64,000 nt of DNA from Lacinutrix sp. WUR7 (GCF_016864015.1 NZ_CP045067.1:1275001-1339000), one strand, 5' to 3'. Counted from the first letter of the stretch, positions 54,042 to 62,793 are shown. The notes: generated by a model from the sequence alone, not told the origin. Made by a program: numbers and translations.

Positions 54042-54980
54042 TTAGTTTAAATCTTTAACTAATAACCAAGCTTCTTTATTATGTGTTTTTTTAACATCAC
54101 GTAACGCTTGTAATGCTTCTAATCTATCAGTATAACTAGAATAAACAACTTGGTGCAAACCATATTTGTTAGCTCCAATTTTTCTAGCATTAAAGCCTTG
54201 ATTTTTTAATTGCTTTACTTTTTTATCACAATTTTCTTCCGCTCTAAAAGCACCAGCAATAATGTGATATTTACCAGTTTGCTTGTTTACCGTAAGGGTT
54301 ACAGCAGGAAGCGGATTATCTATTACAAAAGTAGCTTCTTGAATTTTGTTTTCAAGTTGTGTATTCGCTTCTTCTTGTGCTAGTTGGTTATGTGTTTCAA
54401 TTTGGCTTACATAGTAATTAGAAGAAACCAAACCTCCAGCAGTTAATGCTAATAATGCAATTGCTGCATATTTTAAATAAGGTCTCGCTTTGCGTTTTTC
54501 TGGAGTTATTGTAAGCGGAATTACTTTTTCTATTGCTTCTACCTCTTCCTTATACACTTCTCTTGTAATTGTAGGAGAAACGAATTGGTTTAAACCAAAA
54601 GCATCGGTTAAGTAATTTAAATGATACGATGGCTCAAACAACATTTTACCTTCGTTGTTAAAAGATAAATCTCCAATATTATCAAAGGTTAGTGTTTCGC
54701 CTTCTGTTAAATACGATTTTAAAGATTTTACTCTTTTCTCTATTTTTTTAACAGCAACTTCAAAAGGAATCTTTTCTACATCCGCAATATAATGCGCCAA
54801 CAAACCATCGTTTTGTTGTATTTGCTCGTTAAAAGACAATACTTTTTTTGGAGGATAAAAGGCATTTGTTGAGGCATGTACTTTCGCAGAAACGCGTTGT
54901 GTTAAAAAGGTACCAAAGTTAGGTACTGTAACACAGTCGTATCTGTATAATAAATCACTTATGTAGGTTTCTAATCGCAT
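54042..54980 (-). CDS. HU-CCDC81 and SPOR domain protein
   Basis: The 312-residue protein starts with two HU-like domains of the CCDC81 type (RLETYISDLLYRYDCVTVPNFG; LTEGETLTFDNIGDLSF), then a transmembrane helix near residues 170-190 (YLKYAAIALLALTAGGLVSS), and ends with a periplasmic SPOR domain (YHIIAGAFRAEENCDKKV) that binds denuded glycan strands at the division septum. The topology places the HU part in the cytoplasm. It is divergent from dprA with 104 bases between the starts. Confidence 0.92.
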   Translation of the reverse strand: MRLETYISDLLYRYDCVTVPNFGTFLTQRVSAKVHASTNAFYPPKKVLSFNEQIQQNDGLLAHYIADVEKIPFEVAVKKIEKRVKSLKSYLTEGETLTFDNIGDLSFNNEGKMLFEPSYHLNYLTDAFGLNQFVSPTITREVYKEEVEAIEKVIPLTITPEKRKARPYLKYAAIALLALTAGGLVSSNYYVSQIETHNQLAQEEANTQLENKIQEATFVIDNPLPAVTLTVNKQTGKYHIIAGAFRAEENCDKKVKQLKNQGFNARKIGANKYGLHQVVYSSYTDRLEALQALRDVKKTHNKEAWLLVKDLN

Positions 54981-54984
54981 AAAA

Positions 54985-54992
54985 CAAAGTTA
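54985..54992 (-). promoter_or_regulatory. Candidate -7 element (TAACTTTG) for the HU/SPOR gene
   Basis: Exact match on the minus strand, ending only 4 bases before the ATG at 54980. With a transcript start 5-7 bases downstream the mRNA would have no leader. Confidence 0.5.
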
Positions 54993-55084
54993 TAAATTTT
55001 TTACTTCAGAAAAAAGAACGCGTGTATGAGTTATTAACATTATGTTTTTTTGTTTACTTTGCAGTATAGAAAAAATTCTATATC

Positions 55085-56188
55085 ATGAATAATAATGAAT
55101 TGCTTTACGTTTTAGCTTTGCAGCATGTTGCTAAGATTGGGGACATTACTGCAAAAAAGCTCATAGCTCATTGCGGTTCTGCGGAAGCTGTTTTTAAAGA
55201 AAAAAAGCAAAATCTTTTAAAAATTGATGGTATAGGAAGCATTGTAATTAGCGATTTATTTGCCAATACCCATGTAAAAGCTGCCGAAAAAGAGTTGCAA
55301 TTTATTAAAGACGAAAATATTTTATGTCATTATTTTGCAGAAGAAGCCTATCCTGAAAAGTTGAAACACTGTATAGATAGTCCTATTTTATTATTTCAAG
55401 TAGGAAATATTAATCTGAAACAGCAACGTATTATTAGTATTGTTGGCGCAAGAAAGGTTACTACAAATGGTATTGCTTTTTGTGACAAGTTAGTAGAACA
55501 ACTTGCTGTTTTTAATCCTGTAATTGTTTCAGGTTTTGCCTATGGTACAGATATTACAGCACAAAAAGCAGCAATGAAACATAATCTACAAACTATAGGT
55601 TGTTTAGCACATGGTTTAAATCAGGTATACCCAAAGACCCATAAAAAGTATATTGCAGAAGTGGAGAAAAATGGTGGTTTTTTTACCGATTTTTGGAGTA
55701 GTGATACCTTTGATAGAAACAACTTTTTAAAACGCAACCGAATCATTGCGGGAATTAGCCAAGCTACCATTGTAATAGAATCAGCAGAAAAAGGTGGAAG
55801 CCTCGTCACTGCAGATATTGCAAACTCCTACAATAGAGATGTTTTTGCCGTTCCTGGTAGAGTTACAGATAGCCAAAGTATTGGTTGTAATAATTTAATA
55901 AAACACCAAAAAGCACACATGTTATCTACGCCTTTAGATGTGCCTTATATTTTAAATTGGGAATTAGAAGACAGTAAAAAACCTGCGGTACAAAAACAAT
56001 TATTTGTAGAACTTGACGACCAAGAAAAAGTGATTTACAACTTCTTGAAAGACCAAGAAAAAGAATTGTTAGATATTATTGCTTTGCGTTGTAACCTACC
56101 AACTTTTAAAGTTGCAGGTTTGCTTTTAAACATGGAATTAAAAGGTGTGGTAAGACCGCTTCCAGGTAAATTGTTTGAGGTGATTTAA
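55085..56188 (+). CDS. dprA: DNA processing protein DprA
   Basis: DprA loads RecA on incoming single-stranded DNA in natural transformation; it also exists in non-competent bacteria. The 367-residue protein has an N-terminal helix-hairpin-helix-like region (IDGIGSIVISDLF), the Rossmann-like DprA domain with ISIVGARKVT, VSGFAYGTDITAQKAA and GCLAHGLNQVYP, and a C-terminal winged helix (residues about 300-367). Confidence 0.95.
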   Translation: MNNNELLYVLALQHVAKIGDITAKKLIAHCGSAEAVFKEKKQNLLKIDGIGSIVISDLFANTHVKAAEKELQFIKDENILCHYFAEEAYPEKLKHCIDSPILLFQVGNINLKQQRIISIVGARKVTTNGIAFCDKLVEQLAVFNPVIVSGFAYGTDITAQKAAMKHNLQTIGCLAHGLNQVYPKTHKKYIAEVEKNGGFFTDFWSSDTFDRNNFLKRNRIIAGISQATIVIESAEKGGSLVTADIANSYNRDVFAVPGRVTDSQSIGCNNLIKHQKAHMLSTPLDVPYILNWELEDSKKPAVQKQLFVELDDQEKVIYNFLKDQEKELLDIIALRCNLPTFKVAGLLLNMELKGVVRPLPGKLFEVI

Positions 56189-56426
56189 TTAATAAGCAGA
56201 AATTAACTTACATAGATGCATTAACCTTAGTTCCAAAAAAACATGTAAAAAACAGTTAATCTTTAATTTAAAATCGTCTAAATCGATACCTTTTGTAATG
56301 TATTATTTCAACGGGAAAAAAATTAAAGAATGATAACGGTGGAAAAGAAGGGAGGTCTAAATATCCAATAGGAAACAAAAAGTAATTATTAAATAGAAAA
56401 CACCTGAAAGTGTAAAGAACAAAAAA

Positions 56427-56450
56427 GGCTGTCTTAATTATTAGACAGCC
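56427..56450. terminator. Bidirectional terminator between dprA and trpS
   Basis: GGCTGTCT (56427-56434) and AGACAGCC (56443-56450) pair perfectly, flanked by A6 on the left and T7 on the right, so it works on both strands. It lies 30 bases from the trpS stop and 238 from the dprA stop; the dprA-side interval holds nothing else I can assign. Confidence 0.88.
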
Positions 56451-56479
56451 TTTTTTTATAAAATAAATTTAAAAAGGAA

Positions 56480-57448
56480 TTAATATCCAACTTTTTCTCT
56501 AACTCTTGCTAAAACGTCATTGGCAACTAGTTTTGCTTTTTCAGCACCAATTGCTAGGGCTTCATCTAGTTCGTTTAAATTATTCATATAGTAATTATAA
56601 CGTTCACGTTGCGTTGCGAATTTTTCAACTATCAATTCAAATAAAGCTTGTTTTGCATGACCATAACCATAACCACCATTTTCATAGTTGGCTTTCATCG
56701 TTTCTGTTTCTGCCTCCGAAGCTAAAAGCTTATAAAGAGCAAAGCAATTACAGGTTTTCCAGTCCTTAGGATCTTCTAAAGCTGTACTATCTGTTTCTAT
56801 GCTCATAATTTGCTTTCTCAATTTTTTATCTGTTAAAAATAAATTGATAAAGTTATTTCTACTCTTGCTCATTTTATTTCCATCTGTTCCAGGAACAAGC
56901 ATGATATTTTCTTGAATTTTTCCTTCAGGTATCACAAAAGTTTCACCCATCTTGTTATGAAAACGCGAAGCAACATCACGAGTCATTTCTATATGTTGTA
57001 ATTGGTCTTTTCCTACAGGAATGATATTCGCATCATATAATAATATATCTGCAGCCATTAGCATTGGGTAGGTAAATAAACCTGCATTTACATCTTCTAA
57101 TACATCTGCTTTGTCTTTAAAACCATGCGCTAATGTTAAACGTTGGTAAGGAAAAAAACAAGATAGGTACCAAGATAACTCGGTAACTTGTGGGATATCA
57201 CTTTGTCTGTAAAAAACCGTTTTTTCAATATCTAAACCAAAAGCAAGCCAAGTTGCAGCCACAGAATAGGTATGTTCTTTTAATAGTGCTGCGTCTTTAA
57301 TTTGCGTTAAGGTATGCAGGTTTGCAATAAATAAAAACGACTCGTTTTTAGCATCTTCTGCCATTTTTATTGCGGGCATAATTGCGCCTAATATGTTTCC
57401 TAAATGTGGTGTTCCTGTACTTTGTACTCCTGTTAAAATTCTTGCCAT
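56480..57448 (-). CDS. trpS: Tryptophanyl-tRNA synthetase
   Basis: TrpS charges tRNA-Trp. The 322-residue class I enzyme starts MARILTGVQSTGTPHLGN, with the HIGH-type motif TPHLGN and the KMSKS loop GNKMSKSRNN near residue 195. The start at 57448 is certain from this N terminus; a further 45 codons to 57583 are non-coding leader. A hairpin occurs 6 bases upstream of the ATG. Confidence 0.97.
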   Translation of the reverse strand: MARILTGVQSTGTPHLGNILGAIMPAIKMAEDAKNESFLFIANLHTLTQIKDAALLKEHTYSVAATWLAFGLDIEKTVFYRQSDIPQVTELSWYLSCFFPYQRLTLAHGFKDKADVLEDVNAGLFTYPMLMAADILLYDANIIPVGKDQLQHIEMTRDVASRFHNKMGETFVIPEGKIQENIMLVPGTDGNKMSKSRNNFINLFLTDKKLRKQIMSIETDSTALEDPKDWKTCNCFALYKLLASEAETETMKANYENGGYGYGHAKQALFELIVEKFATQRERYNYYMNNLNELDEALAIGAEKAKLVANDVLARVREKVGY

Positions 57449-57454
57449 GTTTCC

Positions 57455-57472
57455 TTTCCGCGAAAACGGAAA
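57455..57472 (-). repeat. Hairpin in the trpS leader
   Basis: TTTCCG (57455-57460) pairs with CGGAAA (57467-57472), loop CGAAAA. It lies in the mRNA just upstream of the start codon and resembles the hairpins before dut and the nucleotidyltransferase. Confidence 0.5.
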
Positions 57473-57508
57473 TCTTTTTAAATTAAACTTAAATATTAAT
57501 TGATAAAG

Positions 57509-57516
57509 CAAAGATA
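57509..57516 (-). promoter_or_regulatory. Candidate -7 element (TATCTTTG on the minus strand) for trpS
   Basis: Exact TAnnTTTG match, predicting a leader of about 55 bases which includes the hairpin at 57455-57472. Confidence 0.5.
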
Positions 57517-57549
57517 ATTTTTTTATAAAGAGGAGTTCGATAAATTTAG

Positions 57550-57557
57550 TAGTTTTG
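57550..57557 (+). promoter_or_regulatory. Candidate -7 element (TAGTTTTG) for the acyltransferase
   Basis: Exact match ending 6 bases before the ATG at 57564, so the transcript is probably leaderless or nearly so. Confidence 0.5.
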
Positions 57558-57563
57558 GCGCTT

Positions 57564-58304
57564 ATGAAAGTTTTTAAGTACATTTTCTGGATTTTCTATC
57601 GCATTTGGTTTTATATACTGGTTGCTATACCAATTATTATATTATTTCCATTTTTAATTATTTCTATTTTAAAAGAAACTTGGTATCCTTTCTTTTTTAA
57701 GATTGCACGTATTTGGGCACGTTTTATTTTAATAGGAATGGGTTTTAAAACCAAAATTGATCGCGAACAAACTCTAGAGCCTAAAACAAGCTATATGCTT
57801 ATTGCTAACCATACTTCGATGATGGATATTATGCTGATGCTGGTTGCTGTAAAAAATCCATTTGTATTTGTTGGTAAGGCAGAATTAGGAAAAATACCAT
57901 TGTTTGGTTTCTTTTATAAACGGACTAGTATTTTAGTGGATAGAAGTAGTGAGCGTAGTAGAAAAGCAGTTTTTAGAAATGCGCAAAGACGTTTAGGACA
58001 AGGATTAAGTATTTGTATTTTTCCGGAAGGATTAGTTCCTGATGATGATGTGCTTTTAACCGAATTTAAAGATGGTGCTTTTAGACTAGCAATAAACCAC
58101 CAAATACCAATTGTACCCTTAACTTTTGCAGATAATAAGAAACGTTTTTCATATACCTTCTTTAGTGGAAGTCCGGGAAGGATGCGAGCTAAGATCCATA
58201 AGTTTATTCCAACTAAAGACCTAACAACAAAAGATACTAAAGCTTTAAATAGTACTTCTAAAGCTATTATATTAAAGCAGTTAAAGACGTATCGTTTAAA
58301 ATAA
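57564..58304 (+). CDS. 1-acyl-glycerol-3-phosphate acyltransferase (PlsC family)
   Basis: The start is the ATG at 57564; an in-frame TTG at 57555 lies in the promoter motif. The 246-residue protein has N-terminal hydrophobic segments (residues about 5-30), the H-x4-D acyltransferase motif in NHTSMMDIM, and motif III FPEGLVPDD. It would acylate lysophosphatidic acid at the inner membrane. The stop codon is part of a terminator. Confidence 0.93.
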   Translation: MKVFKYIFWIFYRIWFYILVAIPIIILFPFLIISILKETWYPFFFKIARIWARFILIGMGFKTKIDREQTLEPKTSYMLIANHTSMMDIMLMLVAVKNPFVFVGKAELGKIPLFGFFYKRTSILVDRSSERSRKAVFRNAQRRLGQGLSICIFPEGLVPDDDVLLTEFKDGAFRLAINHQIPIVPLTFADNKKRFSYTFFSGSPGRMRAKIHKFIPTKDLTTKDTKALNSTSKAIILKQLKTYRLK

Positions 58305-58335
58305 AAAAGCTGCTCTTGGCACAGAGCAGCTTTTT
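58304..58335 (+). terminator. Terminator of the acyltransferase gene
   Basis: AAAAAGCTGCTC (58304-58315) and GAGCAGCTTTTT (58324-58335) form a 12-bp perfect stem with an 8-base loop. The first base belongs to the stop codon TAA. Confidence 0.88.
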
Positions 58336-58399
58336 GTATTATTACTTTTTTTAATGGTATACACTTAAAAAAGCAATAACCAATTTAACCAACTAAAAA

Positions 58400-60064
58400 C
58401 TAAAATTTATAACTCAACCCGGTATATACCCCAATAATGTATGGTCTAAAATTACCAGAGGTATTTTCAAAGGCATTCATTTGGTATTTAAAGGTTGGTT
58501 GTACGTTGAATTTAATTTTATTAGAAAATTTATAGTCTAATCCAAGACCTAAGTTTCCACTAAAACTCACATTGTTTATATTGTTTGCTTCTCCAATTTC
58601 TGTTTTTCTTCCTTCAAATTCAGAAAAAATCTTATTGTCATTTAAAATAAATGTGCTTAATCCTGCAATAACATTTACGCCAAATTTTTTGCTAGATACT
58701 GTATATTCGAGCTCCATAGGAACCTCATAATACCCTATACGCTGACTTATAGCAGCGTTTGTATTTGGCAAAATACCTATTGCTTGTTGTACCACAAGGT
58801 TATTTGCAGAAATGGCAGATATATGTTGGTCGTTATTAAAGTTTATATTTTTTAAAGCAAGTCCTCCGTTGTTTCCATCGGCACTTTGAATTAAAATAAC
58901 ATTATCGGTGTCATAACTTAAATTTAAAGAGTTAACGCCAGAGCGTAATTTTAATTTATTGTTAAAAGCATAGCTTACATTAACACCATAACTCGTATTT
59001 ACTTCTCCAGATTTTGAGTTGTCTATAAACTGGTCATCAATATGAGATCCTTTGCTAAGTGTATTATAGTAAACAGGTGCAATATTTGCATACACTTGCC
59101 ACTTGTTTACTTTTTCTTCTTCTTTTTCAGTAAGGTCTTCTATTTTTGCTATTTCTTCTTCAATAGATGGTTCTTCTTTTTTAGGGTCTGCATCTGTAAT
59201 GGTATTTTCTACTTCGGTATTTATGGTGTTTTCCGTGATAGCATTTGTAGTACTATTTTGTAATTCCGTAGCTACTTTATTTTTATCTAATTCGGTTACA
59301 TTTTCAGTTGTATTATTACTATTTTCTGTTCTGTTTTGTACAATGGCATTCTTGTTTTTATTGGTAATGTTTGTGTTTTGATCTTTAGAATTATTCGCAA
59401 CAGCATTCTTCTTTGGATTTCTAGATGGTGCATAGTTTGGAGTAATTCCTTTAGAATTTGTATATAACGGAGCGTTATTTTTAGCAACTATTACTGGTGT
59501 TTGTTTATTGGTTGAGGTTTTGCTTTTATTTTTTGAAACCGTAACTGTTTTATTGTTTTGTGATGTGTTATTGTATCTTGAATTAGAAGTATTTAAATTT
59601 TTATTAATTGATTTTTCAGAAGAACTAGAAGATACTATACTCGTGTTTGTGCTGTTTTTGTTTTCTTCGGAAATATTTTTAGTGTCAACAATGGTTTCTT
59701 CGTTTTTAGAAGCTTTACTACTTTCTTCTACAATGGCGTTATTTGGGTTTTCTGAATTCGTACTATTCTTGTTAGTACTGTTTTTTTCCTCTGCTGAAGG
59801 ATTTGTAGCATTTTCAATATCAACAACCTTTGTTTTAGTAGTATTGTTTTTGTTAGAAATATAAAGGTTTCCAACAGTTAATAATACCAATAGTAATGCT
59901 GCAACACCACCAATACGGAACCAAATCGGGAAAATCTTTTCTTTATCTTCTTTAGGCTGTTCTAGTTGACTTTGAATGTTTTCCCAAACCTTAGCATCTG
60001 GAGTTACCTCCAAATCTTTAAGCTTTTCTTGAAAAATTCTATCTATATGTTTTTTGTCACTCAT
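58400..60064 (-). CDS. Anti-sigma-like protein fused to an outer-membrane beta-barrel
   Basis: The 554-residue product has three parts. Residues 1-45 are a cytoplasmic-type helical segment (IDRIFQEKLKDLEV, DAKVWENIQSQLEQ) like the N termini of Bacteroidota anti-sigma proteins. A single transmembrane helix spans about 47-68 (GGVAALLLVLLTVGNLYI). A long Asn/Thr/Ser/Glu-rich linker (about 70-320) leads to a C-terminal barrel domain (about 325-554) with alternating strands and the final residue F (GLSYKF), a BAM-type beta-signal. The ATG overlaps the sigma factor stop as TAATG. It should control that sigma factor; whether one chain can span both membranes is untested. Confidence 0.82.
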   Translation of the reverse strand: MSDKKHIDRIFQEKLKDLEVTPDAKVWENIQSQLEQPKEDKEKIFPIWFRIGGVAALLLVLLTVGNLYISNKNNTTKTKVVDIENATNPSAEEKNSTNKNSTNSENPNNAIVEESSKASKNEETIVDTKNISEENKNSTNTSIVSSSSSEKSINKNLNTSNSRYNNTSQNNKTVTVSKNKSKTSTNKQTPVIVAKNNAPLYTNSKGITPNYAPSRNPKKNAVANNSKDQNTNITNKNKNAIVQNRTENSNNTTENVTELDKNKVATELQNSTTNAITENTINTEVENTITDADPKKEEPSIEEEIAKIEDLTEKEEEKVNKWQVYANIAPVYYNTLSKGSHIDDQFIDNSKSGEVNTSYGVNVSYAFNNKLKLRSGVNSLNLSYDTDNVILIQSADGNNGGLALKNINFNNDQHISAISANNLVVQQAIGILPNTNAAISQRIGYYEVPMELEYTVSSKKFGVNVIAGLSTFILNDNKIFSEFEGRKTEIGEANNINNVSFSGNLGLGLDYKFSNKIKFNVQPTFKYQMNAFENTSGNFRPYIIGVYTGLSYKF

Positions 60065-60606
60065 TATAATGTTTGCGCATTTAAACTCGCTCTATAGGTT
60101 TCTATTTTATCTTTTAAAATTTGTCTAGCTCTTGCTAAGTTAGATTTTGAGGTTCCTGTGGTTATACTTAACATAGATGCTATATCTTTATGAGAATAGC
60201 CATCTAACGCATACAGGTTAAACACTAATCTGTACCTATCTGGTAGTTCTTGTATAATTTGTAGTAGATAGTCTATAGATAATTCATCGTCTTCTATTTC
60301 AAGCGTTACCTCTTCAATATTTTCTTCATTTACAATTTCAAAAACACCTTGGCTTCTATAGCATTGTAATGCGGTGTTTATTGTTATTCGTTTTAACCAA
60401 CCTTCAAAAGAACCTTTGTTATTATACTGTGATATTTTTTTAAAAATAGTCACAAACGCATCCTGCAGATTATCTTCCGCTTCAACGTAATTTTTTGAAT
60501 ACTTTAAGCAAAGAGAAAACAGTTTACTCGAAAAGAGCTGGTATAGTTCGCTTTGTGCTTTAGCATCATTTTTTTTACAATTTAAAATGAGTTGGTCTAA
60601 ACTCAA
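60064..60606 (-). CDS. ECF-type RNA polymerase sigma factor
   Basis: The 180-residue protein has sigma region 2 (ALCLKYSKNYVEAEDNLQDAF-type sequence near residues 35-55, FEGWLKRITIN) and region 4 (LPDRYRLVFNLYALDGYSHKDIASML near 115-140, partly quoted), the two domains of the ECF class. The start is TTG at 60606, since no ATG precedes residue SLDQLILN and an upstream stop is in frame. It is coupled to the anti-sigma/beta-barrel gene. Confidence 0.93.
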   Translation of the reverse strand: MSLDQLILNCKKNDAKAQSELYQLFSSKLFSLCLKYSKNYVEAEDNLQDAFVTIFKKISQYNNKGSFEGWLKRITINTALQCYRSQGVFEIVNEENIEEVTLEIEDDELSIDYLLQIIQELPDRYRLVFNLYALDGYSHKDIASMLSITTGTSKSNLARARQILKDKIETYRASLNAQTL

Positions 60607-60632
60607 AGGATATATATATTAGTTAAACTTAT

Positions 60633-61046
60633 TTATTCTACTACTTCTATCTCATAATCTAAGTAAAGGTCTTCATTTACATTATTTATAGTGTTTTCAC
60701 CATGCCAAAATTTAAAAATATAAGTCCCTATTTCTGTTGGTCTAAAATTAAAAGAAGCTTCTGCTTCTGTAATTATTTCTTGACAATTATTATTGGTATA
60801 TACATCACTAACTATGGCAATCGTATTTTCGTTACTATTTATATGCGAATAAATACCGTTAAAAGCATGACAATTAGATGGTCTATAATAAGTTAAATAT
60901 ATAGTATAGGTTTGATTTATTCTATATGCATCTGGCATGTTAACACTTTCTATAGGCAAAAATTCTGTTTGTATACGTGGTGAATCATCAGTAACACTAC
61001 AAGAAGAGATAATTATGAATAATAAGACTACTAATATTTTTTTCAT
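60633..61046 (-). CDS. Hypothetical lipoprotein, Ig-like
   Basis: The 137-residue product has a lipoprotein signal (IISSCSVTD, cysteine at residue 16) and a single beta-rich domain with NQTYTIYLTYYRPSNCHAF and FRPTEIGTYIFKFWHGEN, plus a second pair of cysteines (NNNCQE). The strand pattern, ending with a Gly-Thr-Tyr turn, is that of an Ig-like fold. It lies 26 bases upstream of the sigma factor gene and may belong to its operon. Family not recognised. Confidence 0.7.
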   Translation of the reverse strand: MKKILVVLLFIIISSCSVTDDSPRIQTEFLPIESVNMPDAYRINQTYTIYLTYYRPSNCHAFNGIYSHINSNENTIAIVSDVYTNNNCQEIITEAEASFNFRPTEIGTYIFKFWHGENTINNVNEDLYLDYEIEVVE

Positions 61047-61118
61047 TTTTACGACAATAAAAAATACATGTTTTAATTACTAGATGCAAAAAAGTGTAAA
61101 AGGTTGCGTGTAAAAACA

Positions 61119-61145
61119 AAAAATCCCGATTATATCGGGATTTTT
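61119..61145 (-). terminator. Terminator of recA
   Basis: AAAAATCCCGAT (61119-61130) and ATCGGGATTTTT (61134-61145) pair over 12 bp with a TAT loop; on the minus strand it lies 2 bases after the recA stop and is followed by T-rich sequence. Confidence 0.9.
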
Positions 61146-61147
61146 AT

Positions 61148-62155
61148 TTATTCTTTAGCTTCTTTAATCGCAGCTTTAATTTTGCCTTCCAGCTCATCCA
61201 TGAGTTCTGGATTGTCTTTTATTAATTCTTTTACAGCATCTCTACCTTGTCCTAGTTTTGTTTCGCCATAACTAAACCACGAACCAGCTTTCTTAACAAT
61301 TTCAAACTCTACTGCTATATCTAGAATTTCTCCAACTTTAGAAATTCCTTGACCATACATAATATCAAACTCTGCAAGTCTAAAAGGAGGAGCTACTTTA
61401 TTTTTAACTACTTTAACTCTCGTTTTATTTCCTTGCACATCGCCATCTGTACTTTTAATTTGTGTAGATCTTCTAATATCTAATCGAACAGAGGCATAAA
61501 ATTTTAATGCATTTCCACCAGTTGTTGTTTCTGGGTTACCAAACATAACACCAATTTTTTCTCTTAATTGGTTAATGAAAATAACCGTACAATTGGTCTT
61601 ACTAATAGATGCTGTTAATTTTCTTAATGCTTGAGACATTAGTCTTGCATGTAAACCCATTTTAGAGTCTCCCATTTCACCTTCAATTTCACTTTTTGGT
61701 GTTAATGCTGCAACAGAATCTATTACCACAATATCAATAGCACCAGAACGAATTAAATTATCTGCAATTTCAAGTGCTTGTTCTCCATTGTCTGGTTGCG
61801 AGATGATTAAATTATCGATATCTACTCCTAAGTTTTCTGCATAAAATCTATCAAAAGCATGCTCTGCATCAATAAATGCAGCAATACCTCCAGCTTTTTG
61901 CGCTTCGGCAATAGCATGTAAAGTTAATGTGGTTTTACCAGAAGATTCTGGTCCATATATTTCAATAACACGACCTCTTGGGTAACCACCAACGCCTAAA
62001 GCAATATCTAATCCTAAAGATCCAGAAGAAATAGCCTCTACATCCACGATTGCTTTATCGCTCATTTTCATTACTGTTCCTTTTCCGTAAGCCTTATCTA
62101 ACTTGTCTAAAGTTAGTTTTAGGGCTTTTAATTTTGCTTCTTTTTCGCTGCTCAT
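61148..62155 (-). CDS. recA: Recombinase RecA
   Basis: RecA forms filaments on single-stranded DNA for strand exchange and SOS signalling. The 335-residue protein has Walker [10 protein letters not shown] at residues 68-76, Walker [13 protein letters not shown], and the DNA-binding loops [14 protein letters not shown] (L1) and [16 protein letters not shown] (L2). ATG at 62155 opens the standard N terminus. No LexA-type operator is evident upstream. Confidence 0.98.
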   Translation of the reverse strand: MSSEKEAKLKALKLTLDKLDKAYGKGTVMKMSDKAIVDVEAISSGSLGLDIALGVGGYPRGRVIEIYGPESSGKTTLTLHAIAEAQKAGGIAAFIDAEHAFDRFYAENLGVDIDNLIISQPDNGEQALEIADNLIRSGAIDIVVIDSVAALTPKSEIEGEMGDSKMGLHARLMSQALRKLTASISKTNCTVIFINQLREKIGVMFGNPETTTGGNALKFYASVRLDIRRSTQIKSTDGDVQGNKTRVKVVKNKVAPPFRLAEFDIMYGQGISKVGEILDIAVEFEIVKKAGSWFSYGETKLGQGRDAVKELIKDNPELMDELEGKIKAAIKEAKE

Positions 62156-62550
62156 CTGTGTATATTAATTTATTCGTGTAAGAGACGCTAAAATACTACT
62201 TCTTTTGTCATATTGCAATACAATAATACATTTCATTTTAAATTTATTAAATAATAATTGCCTTTGTGACGCAACCTTTTTATGCTTTCTGCATCTACTA
62301 TATAAAGTGGGAAAATTTTATGCTATGAAAAAGAAAAATGACCTTGCTTTTTAATAAATAGTGCCGAATAAATTTTAAAAGAGTAGTAACGAAATTTGAA
62401 TTTTATTTTCTTTGGATGAAATAGTCCTTTAAGCATTGCTTAAGTACGTTTTATTTTGTGTTGGAACTTGAAAGGAAATAGAAATAAAGATAGTGCGCTG
62501 TTTTAGTCTTTGTTAGGTATATATAGTTTAATCTTATAAGGTATCAAACT
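62156..62550. other. Intergenic region upstream of recA and of the orphan unit
   Basis: No long ORF is supported. Visible elements are a 15-base palindrome TTAAGCA-T-TGCTTAA at 62429-62443, and an inverted repeat ATAGTTT/AAACTAT (62523-62529, 62546-62552) that would pair with the start codon of the small ORF at 62551. No exact TAnnTTTG element is present on the plus strand; TAGTCTTTG at 62504 has one base too many between TA and TTTG. Confidence 0.45.
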
Positions 62551-62637
62551 ATGAAGTTTTTTAAAAAATGTATTCATGCACTAGGCGGTTCCGTTGCTAT
62601 ATTTATAAATAGCAATTGTAAAGCCGATGGAGGTTAA
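62551..62637 (+). CDS. Candidate small ORF, 28 residues, in a terminator-bounded unit
   Basis: ATG-initiated frame of 28 codons: starts MKFFKKCIHALGG, continues with a short hydrophobic stretch and a second cysteine, and ends NCKADGG before TAA. A basic N terminus, two cysteines and a final Gly-Gly are notable but not diagnostic. The ATG is in the right arm of a 7-bp hairpin (62523-62529 with 62546-62552). A strong terminator lies 52 bases after the stop, which is the main support for a transcript here. It could also be an untranslated RNA. No family is recognised. Confidence 0.35.
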   Translation: MKFFKKCIHALGGSVAIFINSNCKADGG

Positions 62638-62688
62638 CTCGTAAAATATTTTAAGAAATTAATAATATTAATAACGAGTTAGTCTATT

Positions 62689-62723
62689 AAAAGTCCTTTG
62701 CAGAGCGTAAAGGACTTTTTTTT
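62689..62723 (+). terminator. Strong plus-strand terminator with no annotated gene upstream
   Basis: AAAAGTCCTTT (62689-62699) and AAAGGACTTTT (62709-62719) form an 11-bp perfect stem with a 9-base loop and a following run of T. Genes upstream (recA) are on the other strand, so an unannotated plus-strand transcript must end here; the ORF at 62551 is its best candidate. An 8-bp stem TAACTCGT/ACGAGTTA lies just before it. Confidence 0.85.
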
Positions 62724-62763
62724 GTTTTTAACTTTTATATTCTATTATCAAAACACACAAATC

Positions 62764-62793
62764 TTGCCTATTCTTTTTAAAATACTACCTTTG
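62764..62793 (+). promoter_or_regulatory. Promoter of trhO (TTG, 19 bases, TACCTTTG)
   Basis: TTG at 62764-62766 and TACCTTTG at 62786-62793 are separated by exactly 19 bases, matching the Bacteroidota -33/-7 consensus in both elements. The predicted leader is about 32 bases. This is the best promoter in the window. Confidence 0.7.

Noticed and set aside
59042-59864. Plus-strand ORFs opposite the Asn/Thr-rich linker of the anti-sigma/barrel gene
   Set aside because: They are shadows of the repetitive AAT/ACT codons, giving low-complexity Phe/Val-rich proteins in several frames.
62440-62723. 6S RNA or another known housekeeping RNA near recA
   Set aside because: There is no long, bulged hairpin resembling an open promoter, and only short local stems, so the call is limited to a candidate transcript.
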